This document shows positions 45,053-52,311 of a DNA stretch of 64,000 nucleotides, piece by piece. Positions within the stretch are counted from its first letter, which is position 1. The number at the start of each line of letters is the position of its first letter. Origin of the DNA: Arcobacter ellisii (GTDB lineage Bacteria; Campylobacterota; Campylobacteria; Campylobacterales; Arcobacteraceae); the NCBI RefSeq assembly GCF_003544915.1, contig NZ_CP032097.1:1116001-1180000 (forward strand). The letters are read 5' to 3'. Both the position numbers and the translations under genes were made by a program. Under the pieces are notes generated by a model that made no database searches, was not told where the DNA came from, and was given only the letters and a program-made list of their open reading frames with translations.

Positions 45053-45367
45053 ATGTTTTCTAAAGATGAATGGACTCAAATTGAGTTATACAAAAATAAA
45101 AAGCTATTAGAAAAAGAGGGAGTTAAAGTTGTGGTTGTAGATACAATATTAAAACCTCTTGAAACTATTGAAACAATAACTTATAATCCTTATGAGATGG
45201 ATTTATATGAAGAAGGTACAGTATTTGTTTTTTATTGTGATACTGGAAAATCAACAAAAGAGAGATTAGAATATTATAAAAAAAAGTTTCCAAAATACAA
45301 ATGTATTAGTTTAAAAGGTGGAAGAGCTTATTTTAGACCAAACTACCAACTTTTGGATGATAAGTGA
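45053..45367 (+). CDS. Rhodanese-like small protein
   Basis: The 104-residue product resembles a reduced rhodanese domain: VFVFYCDTGKSTKERLEYY holds a single cysteine in a loop after a strand, as in the rhodanese active site, and CISLKGGRAYFRPNY matches the typical L-x-G-G end. The first half (EEGVKVVVVDTI) is short. No CxxxxR loop of the classical length is seen, so catalysis is unproven. It overlaps the next gene by 4 bases. Confidence 0.6.
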   Translation: MFSKDEWTQIELYKNKKLLEKEGVKVVVVDTILKPLETIETITYNPYEMDLYEEGTVFVFYCDTGKSTKERLEYYKKKFPKYKCISLKGGRAYFRPNYQLLDDK

Positions 45368-46524
45368 AAGAGTTTGATTATTTAGTAATAGGTGCTGGAA
45401 TTGCTGGTTGTTCTTTAGTTCACTTTTTAAAAAATTATTCAAGTTCAATTTTATTGATTGATAAAAATGAAGATGTAGCATTTGGAGCAAGTGGTGCTGC
45501 TGGAGCATTTTTGTCTCCACTTTTAGGAAAACCAAATAAATTTAAAGATTTAGTTACAAAGTCATTAAATTTTTCAATTAATTATTATAAAGAATTTTTT
45601 AGTGATGAGTTAATAAATTGTGGAACTTGCCGAATTCCAAAAAATCAAGAAGATGAAGAAAAATTTCAAAGTTATATTCCTTTTATGGATTTTGAATATG
45701 AAAAATTTGAAGAAGGTTGTTTTTTCCCAATTGGAAGTGTTGTAAAACCCTATGAAGTTTGCAAAAAATTATCAAAAGATGTGGATAAACTTTTTAATTT
45801 TAATGTTACAAAAATAGAAAGAATTGAAGATTTTTGGCTTATAAATAACGAAATAAAAGCAAAAAATCTTTTTTTGACAACTGGAGCAAATATCTCTTTG
45901 ATAGATGAAGAGTATTTTGATATAAGAGCTGTTTGGGGACAAAAAATTGATATTTTAACTTCTTCAAAAATTGATATAAATTATCATAAAGAGTGTTCTT
46001 TATCAAAAAGTAAAAAAATTGATGAAAATAGATATTTAGTTTCCATTGGAGCTACTCATAATCGATTTAATAAAGATATGAAAAATAGTAGTTATAATTT
46101 AGAATTAGCAAATATAAATAAAATTGAACATAATGAAGAAACAAAAGAGATTATTGAAGCGGATATTCAAAAATTATTAAAAAAAGCAAATGATATTAAA
46201 GAATTAAATAATATTGAAGTTATTGATGTAAAAATTGGTGCAAGAGCTTCTAGTGTTGATTATTTTCCTATGGTTGGAAAGTTAGTAGATTCTAAAAAAA
46301 GTATAGAAAAATTTCCTCATATAAAAAATGGAACACATATAAAAAATGAAAATTTAATAATGAAAGATAATCTTTTTGTTTTAAATGGTGTTGGGGGAAG
46401 AGGATTTGTTTTATCTTTATATTTAGCAAATCAATTAGTTGAAAATATATTTAATAATAAAAAGTTAGATGATGAAATTACAAATTATCGACTTTTTTCA
46501 AGATGGGCTAAAAAACAAAAGTAA
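45364..46524 (+). CDS. FAD-dependent oxidoreductase, MnmC C-domain-like
   Basis: The 386-residue protein has the FAD dinucleotide fold FDYLVIGAGIAGCSLVHFL at its start, the DAO-type motif ASGAAGAFLSPLLGKPN (about 42-58) and a C-terminal FAD site VLNGVGGRGFVLSLYLANQL. The pattern resembles the oxidase half of MnmC, which processes the wobble uridine of tRNA, but the methyltransferase half is absent. Start is GTG overlapping the rhodanese-like gene. Confidence 0.75.
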   Translation: MKEFDYLVIGAGIAGCSLVHFLKNYSSSILLIDKNEDVAFGASGAAGAFLSPLLGKPNKFKDLVTKSLNFSINYYKEFFSDELINCGTCRIPKNQEDEEKFQSYIPFMDFEYEKFEEGCFFPIGSVVKPYEVCKKLSKDVDKLFNFNVTKIERIEDFWLINNEIKAKNLFLTTGANISLIDEEYFDIRAVWGQKIDILTSSKIDINYHKECSLSKSKKIDENRYLVSIGATHNRFNKDMKNSSYNLELANINKIEHNEETKEIIEADIQKLLKKANDIKELNNIEVIDVKIGARASSVDYFPMVGKLVDSKKSIEKFPHIKNGTHIKNENLIMKDNLFVLNGVGGRGFVLSLYLANQLVENIFNNKKLDDEITNYRLFSRWAKKQK

Positions 46525-46535
46525 TGAGAGGAAAT

Positions 46536-47111
46536 ATGAAAAATATAATAAAAATAGTAATTTTAGGAATAGTTGGATTTGGAATTTTGGTTTATCTAAC
46601 TGCACCTAAAAATATAAATAAAATTGATGAAAATCAAAATGTTACAATTGAATCACTTCCAAGATATTTTGATGTTCTTGGAAAAAATCCATATACAAAA
46701 ATGCAGGATTTATTTAAAGAAGGTGAAGAGAAGTATTTAGTAGTTTTAAATCATGATTCTTTAGTTGTTTTTAAAGAGTTATATAAAAAAATTGATAAAA
46801 ATAATATTGTTTTAATTGCAAATATATCAAATACACCTTGGATTGTAAAACAAATTGCTGTAAATGGTGAATTAGAAAAAATGTATAAAGAGTCTAAAAT
46901 CCCTTTAATAAATGATTCAGATGGAGCTTTTATAAGCACACTTGGTCAAAGAGATACAAAACAGAATAAATACTTTGTTTATAAATTATTTACAAATGGA
47001 GAAATTAAAAAAATCTCTGAAGGAAATGTAAAAGAGAAAGCTTTAGAAAATGGTTTATCTAAGGATGAACTTGAAAAAAGTTTAAAAGAAATAGTAAAAA
47101 TATTCGAATAA
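46536..47111 (+). CDS. Membrane-anchored protein of unknown function
   Basis: From the ATG at 46536 (GAGAGG upstream) the 191-residue product has one N-terminal membrane helix (IIKIVILGIVGFGILVYL) and a soluble domain outside the membrane. The soluble part (LVVLNHDSLVVFKELYKKI, IANISNTPWIVKQIAV, FVYKLFTNGEIKKI) looks like an alpha/beta fold of thioredoxin type without the CxxC. An in-frame ATG at 46524 overlaps the previous stop and is less likely. It is probably the last gene of the rhodanese-FAD unit. Confidence 0.6.
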   Translation: MKNIIKIVILGIVGFGILVYLTAPKNINKIDENQNVTIESLPRYFDVLGKNPYTKMQDLFKEGEEKYLVVLNHDSLVVFKELYKKIDKNNIVLIANISNTPWIVKQIAVNGELEKMYKESKIPLINDSDGAFISTLGQRDTKQNKYFVYKLFTNGEIKKISEGNVKEKALENGLSKDELEKSLKEIVKIFE

Positions 47112-47187
47112 TAATTAATATGGTACCGCTAGTCGGAGTCTAAAAAGTGTAGTAATAAGCCTATTTAAAGGATAGTTTATAAAATAG

Positions 47188-47208
47188 TACCGTTATAAAT
47201 ACCGTTAT
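47188..47208. repeat. Paired TACCGTTAT repeats, possible integrase arm or island edge
   Basis: TACCGTTAT occurs at 47188-47196 and 47200-47208, separated by AAA. A related word GGTACCG occurs at about 47124. The gene-free stretch 47112-47217 that contains them lies exactly where accessory genes begin. No integrase gene is present. Confidence 0.5.
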
Positions 47209-47217
47209 TATTTTATA

Positions 47218-47487
47218 TTATCTAAAAAGTTGAGAATGTGTTCCAATTCTAAGAAGTTGTAATGTATTGTCATTTATCATATAAATTACAAGTAAATCAC
47301 CACTTATATGAAACTCTTTTGTATCTTTCCATTCACCTGTTAAATAATGATCTCTTGCTTCACTTGGTAATTCTTCATTATTTAATAGCATTGAAATATA
47401 AAAAAATAGTTTTGCACTATTTGTTGGATTTAGTTGAGCTTTATTTAAATCTTTTGTAAAGATTTTATGAACGGATAAATCAAGCAC
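47218..47487 (-). CDS. YafQ/RelE-family mRNA interferase toxin
   Basis: The 89-residue toxin has the YafQ pattern: DHYLTGEWKDTKEFHISGDLLVIYMI, shown in part, and the C-terminal RIGTHSQLF with the histidine that acts in catalysis in E. coli YafQ. Members cleave mRNA on the ribosome. It follows the antitoxin gene with an 8-base overlap. Confidence 0.87.
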   Translation of the reverse strand: MLDLSVHKIFTKDLNKAQLNPTNSAKLFFYISMLLNNEELPSEARDHYLTGEWKDTKEFHISGDLLVIYMINDNTLQLLRIGTHSQLFR

Positions 47488-47746
47488 CTAAATCCTTTTT
47501 TAAATCCTCTAATCTAACTTTTGTCATATTTTTATTTGCTCTTGCATCTTTTATAGCTTCAAGTGTTTCATCATTTGGAATTTTAATTTCAAAAGGAATT
47601 CCTCTTTGTAAAACAGATTGAGTTAAAAATATATTAAAAGCTTCACTTAATCCTAAACCATATTGTTTAAATATTTCTTGAGCTTTCTCTTTTGTAGTTG
47701 CATCAAGGTAAACATTTGTTCTAACTTTATTAGTAGTTGCAGTCAT
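47480..47746 (-). CDS. RelB/DinJ-family antitoxin
   Basis: The 88-residue protein carries the ribbon-helix-helix RTNVYLDATTKEKAQEIFKQYGLGLSEAFNIFL (in part: NVYLDATTKEKAQEIF) and a C-terminal acidic/basic tail that would wrap the toxin. The ATG at 47746 is chosen because AAAGGA lies before it; a longer frame begins at 47785 within the promoter region. It binds the palindrome upstream. Confidence 0.88.
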   Translation of the reverse strand: MTATTNKVRTNVYLDATTKEKAQEIFKQYGLGLSEAFNIFLTQSVLQRGIPFEIKIPNDETLEAIKDARANKNMTKVRLEDLKKDLGA

Positions 47747-47771
47747 TTTAAATCCTTTATTTATTAGAGAA

Positions 47772-47801
47772 AGTATAACACACAATGTGTGTTATTGTCA
47801 A
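47772..47801 (-). promoter_or_regulatory. Toxin-antitoxin promoter with embedded palindromic operator
   Basis: On the minus strand TTGACA (47796-47801) and TATACT (47772-47777) are 18 bases apart. The spacer is filled by a palindrome with 10-bp arms (ATAACACACA/TGTGTGTTAT, 47775-47795). This is the expected binding site for the antitoxin or its complex. Confidence 0.8.
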
Positions 47802-47810
47802 ATTTAAAAA

Positions 47811-48248
47811 CTATGAATTATATTTTAATTTACCAAGGGCTTCATATAATTTTATTAAATTATTTTCTTCTTCAAGTTTTTTATAAACTTGCACAAAACT
47901 TATAACAATTGTTTCATCCATTTTTAAAATTTCTTCAATGGTTCTTCTTTTTGTAATTTGTTTTACTAATTTTTTTTGTGCCTCATCATATATACTAGGT
48001 GGAGATTCTAAATCATAATCATAATCATAATTGTACTCAGGAGAAGATGTAAAATCATTTATTACAAATATTTCATCATAAATACCCAATTCACGACATT
48101 TCTTTTTGATAGCATTTACAGAATTACGAGACTTCCAACTTGATAATGAACTTTGTTTAATGTTTAATTTTTCTGCAAGTTTTTGCAAACTTGTTAAATT
48201 GTAATAATTTAATAGTTTTTCTATTAAAAATATTGCTTCATTTTGCAT
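47811..48248 (-). CDS. CI-like helix-turn-helix repressor
   Basis: The 145-residue protein begins with a phage CI/XRE-type HTH (LQKLAEKLNIKQSSLSSWKSRNSVNAIKKKCRELGI, in part: AEKLNIKQSSLSSWKSRN). The rest is an acidic linker with a YDYDYD run and a helical C-terminus, without the LexA-type peptidase. It is divergent from the following genes and probably represses them through operators in 48249-48440. Confidence 0.75.
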   Translation of the reverse strand: MQNEAIFLIEKLLNYYNLTSLQKLAEKLNIKQSSLSSWKSRNSVNAIKKKCRELGIYDEIFVINDFTSSPEYNYDYDYDLESPPSIYDEAQKKLVKQITKRRTIEEILKMDETIVISFVQVYKKLEEENNLIKLYEALGKLKYNS

Positions 48249-48328
48249 TTTATAACCTTTTTTTGCTTATTTTATAAAATTTGCTAATTATTTGTAAAAT
48301 AATGCAAGAATTAAGTTTTAACTAAGCG

Positions 48329-48344
48329 AATTATTGCAATAATT
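48329..48344. promoter_or_regulatory. Palindromic operator candidate
   Basis: A perfect 16-bp palindrome AATTATTGCAATAATT lies midway between the divergent CI-like gene and the 166-residue gene. GCGAATTA half-sites recur at 48326 and about 48367. The arrangement fits a switch-like operator region. Confidence 0.5.
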
Positions 48345-48420
48345 ACTATGTATAAAGCAAACTAATGCGAATTAATGTGAATAATATCATTAGTTGTCTT
48401 TTAAATTCTTTAAAAGTGGT

Positions 48421-48440
48421 GAGGCTTAAATTTAAGCCTC
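48421..48440 (+). repeat. Perfect 20-bp palindrome in the leader of the next gene
   Basis: GAGGCTTAAATTTAAGCCTC is exactly self-complementary, 32 bases before the ATG at 48473. It could form a leader hairpin or be a dimer-binding site. It has no long T-tract and therefore is not a typical terminator. Confidence 0.55.
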
Positions 48441-48472
48441 AATAAATTTAATTTCAAAAAAAGGAAATACAA

Positions 48473-48973
48473 ATGAAAACATTAATTGAAAAATTAGAAA
48501 ATAGAAAAAAAATAACAGGAAAAGCCCTTCAAGAACTTTTTAAACTAGTTTTAGAACTTGAAAAAAATATTGATAAAGATATAACGACTTCAGATACAAC
48601 TTGTAAAGTAAATATTAAAGCAGAAGATTATTTTTGTGGAAGTTGGCTTCAATCAGATGATAATTTTTCATTATGTATACTTAATGGGAAAATAACTATA
48701 AAAGATATATTTACAAGAACAAAAAAAGATGAAAACGGTGAAAAATATGAAGTTAAAGAATCACAATATATTGATTATTTTTCAATAGATGATGAAGATA
48801 CAAATATTGTAAGAATTAATTTTACAGAATTTATTAAAGCTTTGGAGGAAGTGATGAAACTTGCAATTGAAGAATCTCAAAAAATAGATAATGATGCTCA
48901 AGAATTTATTGATTTTTGTCTAAATTGGAGAGAAATTAAGGGGAACAAAAATGAATCAACAATTAATAGATAA
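48473..48973 (+). CDS. Unknown acidic protein, island gene
   Basis: The 166-residue protein has no recognised domain. It is acidic, starts with a basic helix (LIEKLENRKKITGKALQELF), and contains a beta-rich middle (DNFSLCILNGKITIKDIFTR). AAAAGGAAA precedes the ATG. It is the first gene of the forward unit of the second island and overlaps the next by 23 bases. Confidence 0.6.
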   Translation: MKTLIEKLENRKKITGKALQELFKLVLELEKNIDKDITTSDTTCKVNIKAEDYFCGSWLQSDDNFSLCILNGKITIKDIFTRTKKDENGEKYEVKESQYIDYFSIDDEDTNIVRINFTEFIKALEEVMKLAIEESQKIDNDAQEFIDFCLNWREIKGNKNESTINR

Positions 48974-49172
48974 ATATCTATCCGATATTGATGAGTTAGG
49001 GTTTGAAAAAACCTTAACTCTTGATAGTCATGATGTTGCAAAAATATTGAAAGTGCAAACAAGAACAATCGTAAATTGGGCAAAAGAAAATATTGGTCCA
49101 AAATGTAAAAAAATAGGTAAATCATATCTTTACACTAAAAGAGATGTAGCTAAATTTTTAGCTCAAAATTAA
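48951..49172 (+). CDS. Small HTH (MerR/AlpA-like) protein
   Basis: The 73-residue protein has an HTH segment (LDSHDVAKILKVQTRTIVNWAKENIGPKCKKIGKSYLYTKRDVAKFL, in part: SHDVAKILKVQTRTIVNW), the excisionase/MerR-like pattern. GGGGAAC lies upstream of the ATG. It likely regulates element functions together with the next HTH gene. Confidence 0.75.
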   Translation: MNQQLIDKYLSDIDELGFEKTLTLDSHDVAKILKVQTRTIVNWAKENIGPKCKKIGKSYLYTKRDVAKFLAQN

Positions 49173-49183
49173 AGGACTGAAAA

Positions 49184-49417
49184 ATGAGTGATACGTTATT
49201 AAAAAAACCAGATATTCTTAAAATACTCAAAATAGGGAGAAATAAACTATATGACATAATCAATAGTGGTGATTTTATAAAACCTATGAGGCTTCCAAAT
49301 ACTCAAATAGACTTATATAGTAATAATGAGTTACAAGATTGGATTCAAAAACAAAAAGAAGCAAGAGATAAAACTCCCTCTTTTACGTCGCCAAACAGTC
49401 AAAAGAGAGAGAATTAA
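49184..49417 (+). CDS. Small AlpA-like DNA-binding protein
   Basis: A 77-residue product with HTH pattern ILKILKIGRNKLYDIINSGDFIKPMRL, shown in part, followed by LYSNNELQDWIQKQKEAR. The layout matches AlpA-type regulators of mobile elements. AAAGGA precedes the ATG. It lies 11 bases after the preceding HTH gene. Confidence 0.75.
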   Translation: MSDTLLKKPDILKILKIGRNKLYDIINSGDFIKPMRLPNTQIDLYSNNELQDWIQKQKEARDKTPSFTSPNSQKREN

Positions 49418-49494
49418 AACGGATTAAGGTTTTAATCGTTTATATTATAACTAACGATTATTTAACTCATTATAAATATATAAGGATAATTTAA

Positions 49495-50154
49495 ATGAGT
49501 GCAAATGAGAAAAAAGAAACATGTTATTTTTCACATGATGCTAATGCAAAAGATGATTTTAAAATCATGCTTTTAATTGAAGAACTGGGATTAGAAGGCT
49601 ATGGAATATTCTGGATTTTGATTGAAACTTTACGGGAGCAACAAAACTATAAATATCCACTCAAACTACTGTCAGTATTAGCTAGAAAATATAATACAAC
49701 ATTAGTAAAACTTGAAGTTGTTGTAAGAAATTATTATCTCTTTGAGATTGAGGATGAGTGCTTTTTCTTTTCAAAAAGTCTTAATAGAAGAATGGAGGTA
49801 ATGCATAAAGCGATTGAGCAAAGAAAAATTGCAGGTCAAATAAGTGCAATTAGAAGAAAAAAGAAATTAGAAGAACAATTAAAACAACTACAAATAAATA
49901 TGAGTGATATAGACTCAAGTCAACGGTCGTTGAACGAATGCTTAACGAGTGCTCAACAAATAAAAGAAAATAAAATAAAAGTAAATTTAAATAAAGTAAA
50001 AAAAATTAATTCTCAAGAAGATGAAACTGAAAAATTTGATAAATTGAATCAACAGCTTTTGGAAAAACAATTATCAAAAGATTTAGAGATTGAGAAGCTT
50101 GAAAATCTTGCTCAAGCAAATGCTCATACTCAAGTAATAGAGATAGAAATATAG
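49495..50154 (+). CDS. DUF4373 (Lin1244-like) replication-associated protein
   Basis: The N-terminal 100 residues of this 219-residue protein match DUF4373: YFSHDANAKDDFKIMLLIEELGLEGYGIFWILIETLREQ (in part: LIEELGLEGYGIFWILIE). Such domains occur in phage and plasmid replication initiators as winged-helix DNA binders. The C-terminus is a charged coiled coil. AAGGATAA precedes the ATG. It fills the same place as the replisome-organiser-like gene of the first island. Confidence 0.72.
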   Translation: MSANEKKETCYFSHDANAKDDFKIMLLIEELGLEGYGIFWILIETLREQQNYKYPLKLLSVLARKYNTTLVKLEVVVRNYYLFEIEDECFFFSKSLNRRMEVMHKAIEQRKIAGQISAIRRKKKLEEQLKQLQINMSDIDSSQRSLNECLTSAQQIKENKIKVNLNKVKKINSQEDETEKFDKLNQQLLEKQLSKDLEIEKLENLAQANAHTQVIEIEI

Positions 50155-50163
50155 GCACTCGTA

Positions 50164-50214
50164 AAACAACTGGATTAATTTTCAGTTAAAAATGAGCTAC
50201 CTAGCCAGTTGTTT
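50164..50214. repeat. Inverted repeat upstream of the mobilisation operon, oriT candidate
   Basis: AAACAACTGG (50164-50173) pairs exactly with CCAGTTGTTT (50205-50214) across 31 bases. A further short pair, GAGC/GCTC, overlaps its right arm, and GGATT-N6-AATCC lies at about 50232-50247. The block lies before the unit that ends in mobC and the relaxase. Confidence 0.45.
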
Positions 50215-50289
50215 GCTCACTTTTTTTAACGGATTTTGACAAATCCTAAAAAGTCGAGCCTAAATTAAAAAAATTGGAGATGAAAATTG

Positions 50290-50655
50290 ATGGAAAATCT
50301 TCAAAATAGAAAAAAAGAAATAATTCAGCAAATAGGTGAAGATAGATTAAAAAAATTAAAATTTTCAAAATTGTTAAAGTTGATTATTTTTGAAATTGAA
50401 GAATTGATGGTGTATTGGACTGTTAGGCAAGTCAATAAAATGGTTTGTGAAGTGTTTGATATAAATATCTCTGAACCTCTTTTTTATAGATTTTGTTTGA
50501 AAAATCTTAAAAAAGATGAAATATCAAAACCAATAAAAAGAGACAAAATAGAAGAAGGTGTATCTCAAAATAGAGATACAAAAAAAGAAGAAATAGCAAC
50601 ACTTAACGAGGAAGAGTTAAGTGCAATTGCAATGTTCAATTCTAAAATAGATTAA
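50290..50655 (+). CDS. Unknown mobilisation-operon protein
   Basis: A 121-residue, basic, helical protein (LKKLKFSKLLKLIIFEIEEL, VYWTVRQVNKMVCEVFDINI) that resembles a small DNA-binding protein with an HTH-like region at about 45-75. ATG at 50290 is preferred over the TTG before it because GGAG lies about 10 bases upstream. It is the first gene of the ParA-MobC-relaxase unit; a transfer accessory role is inferred. Confidence 0.6.
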   Translation: MENLQNRKKEIIQQIGEDRLKKLKFSKLLKLIIFEIEELMVYWTVRQVNKMVCEVFDINISEPLFYRFCLKNLKKDEISKPIKRDKIEEGVSQNRDTKKEEIATLNEEELSAIAMFNSKID

Positions 50656-50669
50656 ATGAAAGGTGTTAA

Positions 50670-51455
50670 ATGAAAAAAATAAAAATGGTTATTACCAATC
50701 ATAAAGGTGGTTCTTCAAAGAGTACAAAAACTATGCAAGTAGGTGGAGCATATGGATTGTATAAAGGTTTGCAAGCACAAATTTTCGAATTTGATGATGA
50801 AAACAAAGATTCTCAAAATTTCACAAAATCAGCAATTTTAAGTGAACAAATTGAAGTAGGTGATGGAGCTGAAATTACAACTACATTAAGGGATCTATTT
50901 TCAAAAGATAGTGATACAGATATTCATCTTTTTGATGTTGGAGGAAATAAGACAACAACTCTTTTTCTTGAGGGACTAAAAAAATCAAGAATGTTTAAAA
51001 AAGTGGATTTATTTGTCATCCCTATGTCAGGAGGGTCTCAAGACTTAAAAAACGCAAAAAAAACATTAGATATTATTTTAGATATGGATTCAAATGCAAA
51101 TATCATGTTCTGTCTTTCAAGAGTTCGTAATCCTAAAAGAGTGCAATTTCAGTATGGTGATTTTTTTTCAGATAAAGATTTAAAAAAATACCCATATATA
51201 GTATTAAAAGATAGTGATGTAATAGATTTGAGCAGGAAATTAAAAAAATCTGTTTATGAGTTAGCAACTGATTTAGATTCAAAAAAAGGAATTGAAGCTG
51301 CTTTTGATAAAGCTTTAGATGAGAATGATACCTCTAAAATTAATAATTTGTCAATTATGTTAGAGATTTACGATGAGGCTGAGGATTACCTAAAAACAAC
51401 ACTAATTCCAGCTTTTAATCAACTAGATAAAACATTGAATAAGGATAAAAAATGA
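50670..51455 (+). CDS. ParA/MinD-like ATPase
   Basis: The 261-residue protein has a deviant Walker A motif NHKGGSSKSTKTMQ at residues about 8-21, Walker A' region IHLFDVGGNKTT and long C-terminal helices. Such ATPases partition plasmids or assist conjugation (TraL- or StbB-like). No ParB gene follows; instead a coiled-coil membrane protein and MobC do, so a role in mobilisation is as likely as partitioning. Confidence 0.75.
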   Translation: MKKIKMVITNHKGGSSKSTKTMQVGGAYGLYKGLQAQIFEFDDENKDSQNFTKSAILSEQIEVGDGAEITTTLRDLFSKDSDTDIHLFDVGGNKTTTLFLEGLKKSRMFKKVDLFVIPMSGGSQDLKNAKKTLDIILDMDSNANIMFCLSRVRNPKRVQFQYGDFFSDKDLKKYPYIVLKDSDVIDLSRKLKKSVYELATDLDSKKGIEAAFDKALDENDTSKINNLSIMLEIYDEAEDYLKTTLIPAFNQLDKTLNKDKK

Positions 51456-51949
51456 GTAGTGAATTATCTGCAAATGAGGTAATTAAAATTGTTCAAGAGT
51501 TAAAAGCTCTTGAGAGAAGATTTGGTGGAGAAAAGGGTTTAATTAATCATCTTCTTCAAATTAGTGAAAATTTAAATCATCAACATCAAGATATTTATAA
51601 TTCACAAAAAGAGTTAGAGGATTTATTTCAAAAACTCCAAGATTCAAAAAATTTAAAACTCGAAATAGAGACACTAAAACTTGATTTTGTTGGTAAAAAA
51701 GAGTTTGATGATTTAACTCAACTAGTTAAATATATAAATGGATTTAAAACTTTTATAACTCAAAAAAGTAATGAAATAAACAACGCTTATATAAAATTAA
51801 ATAGGCTTTGGCTTGAGGAAAATGAGATTTTACAAAGAATTGAAAAATTAGAAAAAAATCTAATATCTAAAGTTTTATTAGGTGGTGTTGGTATAGGTAC
51901 ATTGTTGACTCTAACAACAGTCGGTATTTTTAAGTATTTTATTCAATAA
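51452..51949 (+). CDS. Coiled-coil protein with C-terminal membrane anchor
   Basis: The 165-residue protein has a long coiled coil (about 10-140) and a C-terminal hydrophobic stretch (VLLGGVGIGTLLTLTTVGIF) that fits a tail anchor. It overlaps the ParA-like gene by 4 bases. The layout resembles TraK/TraM-like accessory proteins that may attach the relaxosome to the membrane; this is inference. Confidence 0.6.
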   Translation: MSSELSANEVIKIVQELKALERRFGGEKGLINHLLQISENLNHQHQDIYNSQKELEDLFQKLQDSKNLKLEIETLKLDFVGKKEFDDLTQLVKYINGFKTFITQKSNEINNAYIKLNRLWLEENEILQRIEKLEKNLISKVLLGGVGIGTLLTLTTVGIFKYFIQ

Positions 51950-51965
51950 AATTAAAAAATAAAAA

Positions 51966-52310
51966 ATGAAAAAGCAAGAAAAACAGCTTAAAACAAAAGT
52001 TCTAAAAGATAAAAGGATTGAAATAAGAGTAAGTGAAGAGTTTTTTCAAAATCTAAACTCAAAAATTCAAGATAGTGGTCTAAAAAAAGCAGAATACTTT
52101 AGATATATATTATCTCAAGGTAAAGTTGTTGTAAAAAAAGATTACAACAGCCTAGCCACACAAGTTCGAAAATGTGGAGTAAATATTAATGAGATAGCCT
52201 ATGTCTTAAATGTTGCAAATTTAAAAAATGCTTTAAATAATTATGATTATCAGGCTTTATTAGTTGAGTTAAAACTAATTCAAAATCAACTAAATAGATT
52301 AGGAGCTTAA
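51966..52310 (+). CDS. mobC: MobC-like relaxosome accessory protein
   Basis: The 114-residue product has an N-terminal ribbon-helix-helix (RIEIRVSEEFFQNLNSKIQ) and the MobC C-terminal pattern VRKCGVNINEIAYVLN. MobC binds oriT and helps the relaxase to open the strands. The relaxase gene begins 2 bases after its stop. Confidence 0.82.
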   Translation: MKKQEKQLKTKVLKDKRIEIRVSEEFFQNLNSKIQDSGLKKAEYFRYILSQGKVVVKKDYNSLATQVRKCGVNINEIAYVLNVANLKNALNNYDYQALLVELKLIQNQLNRLGA

Positions 52311-52311
52311 T

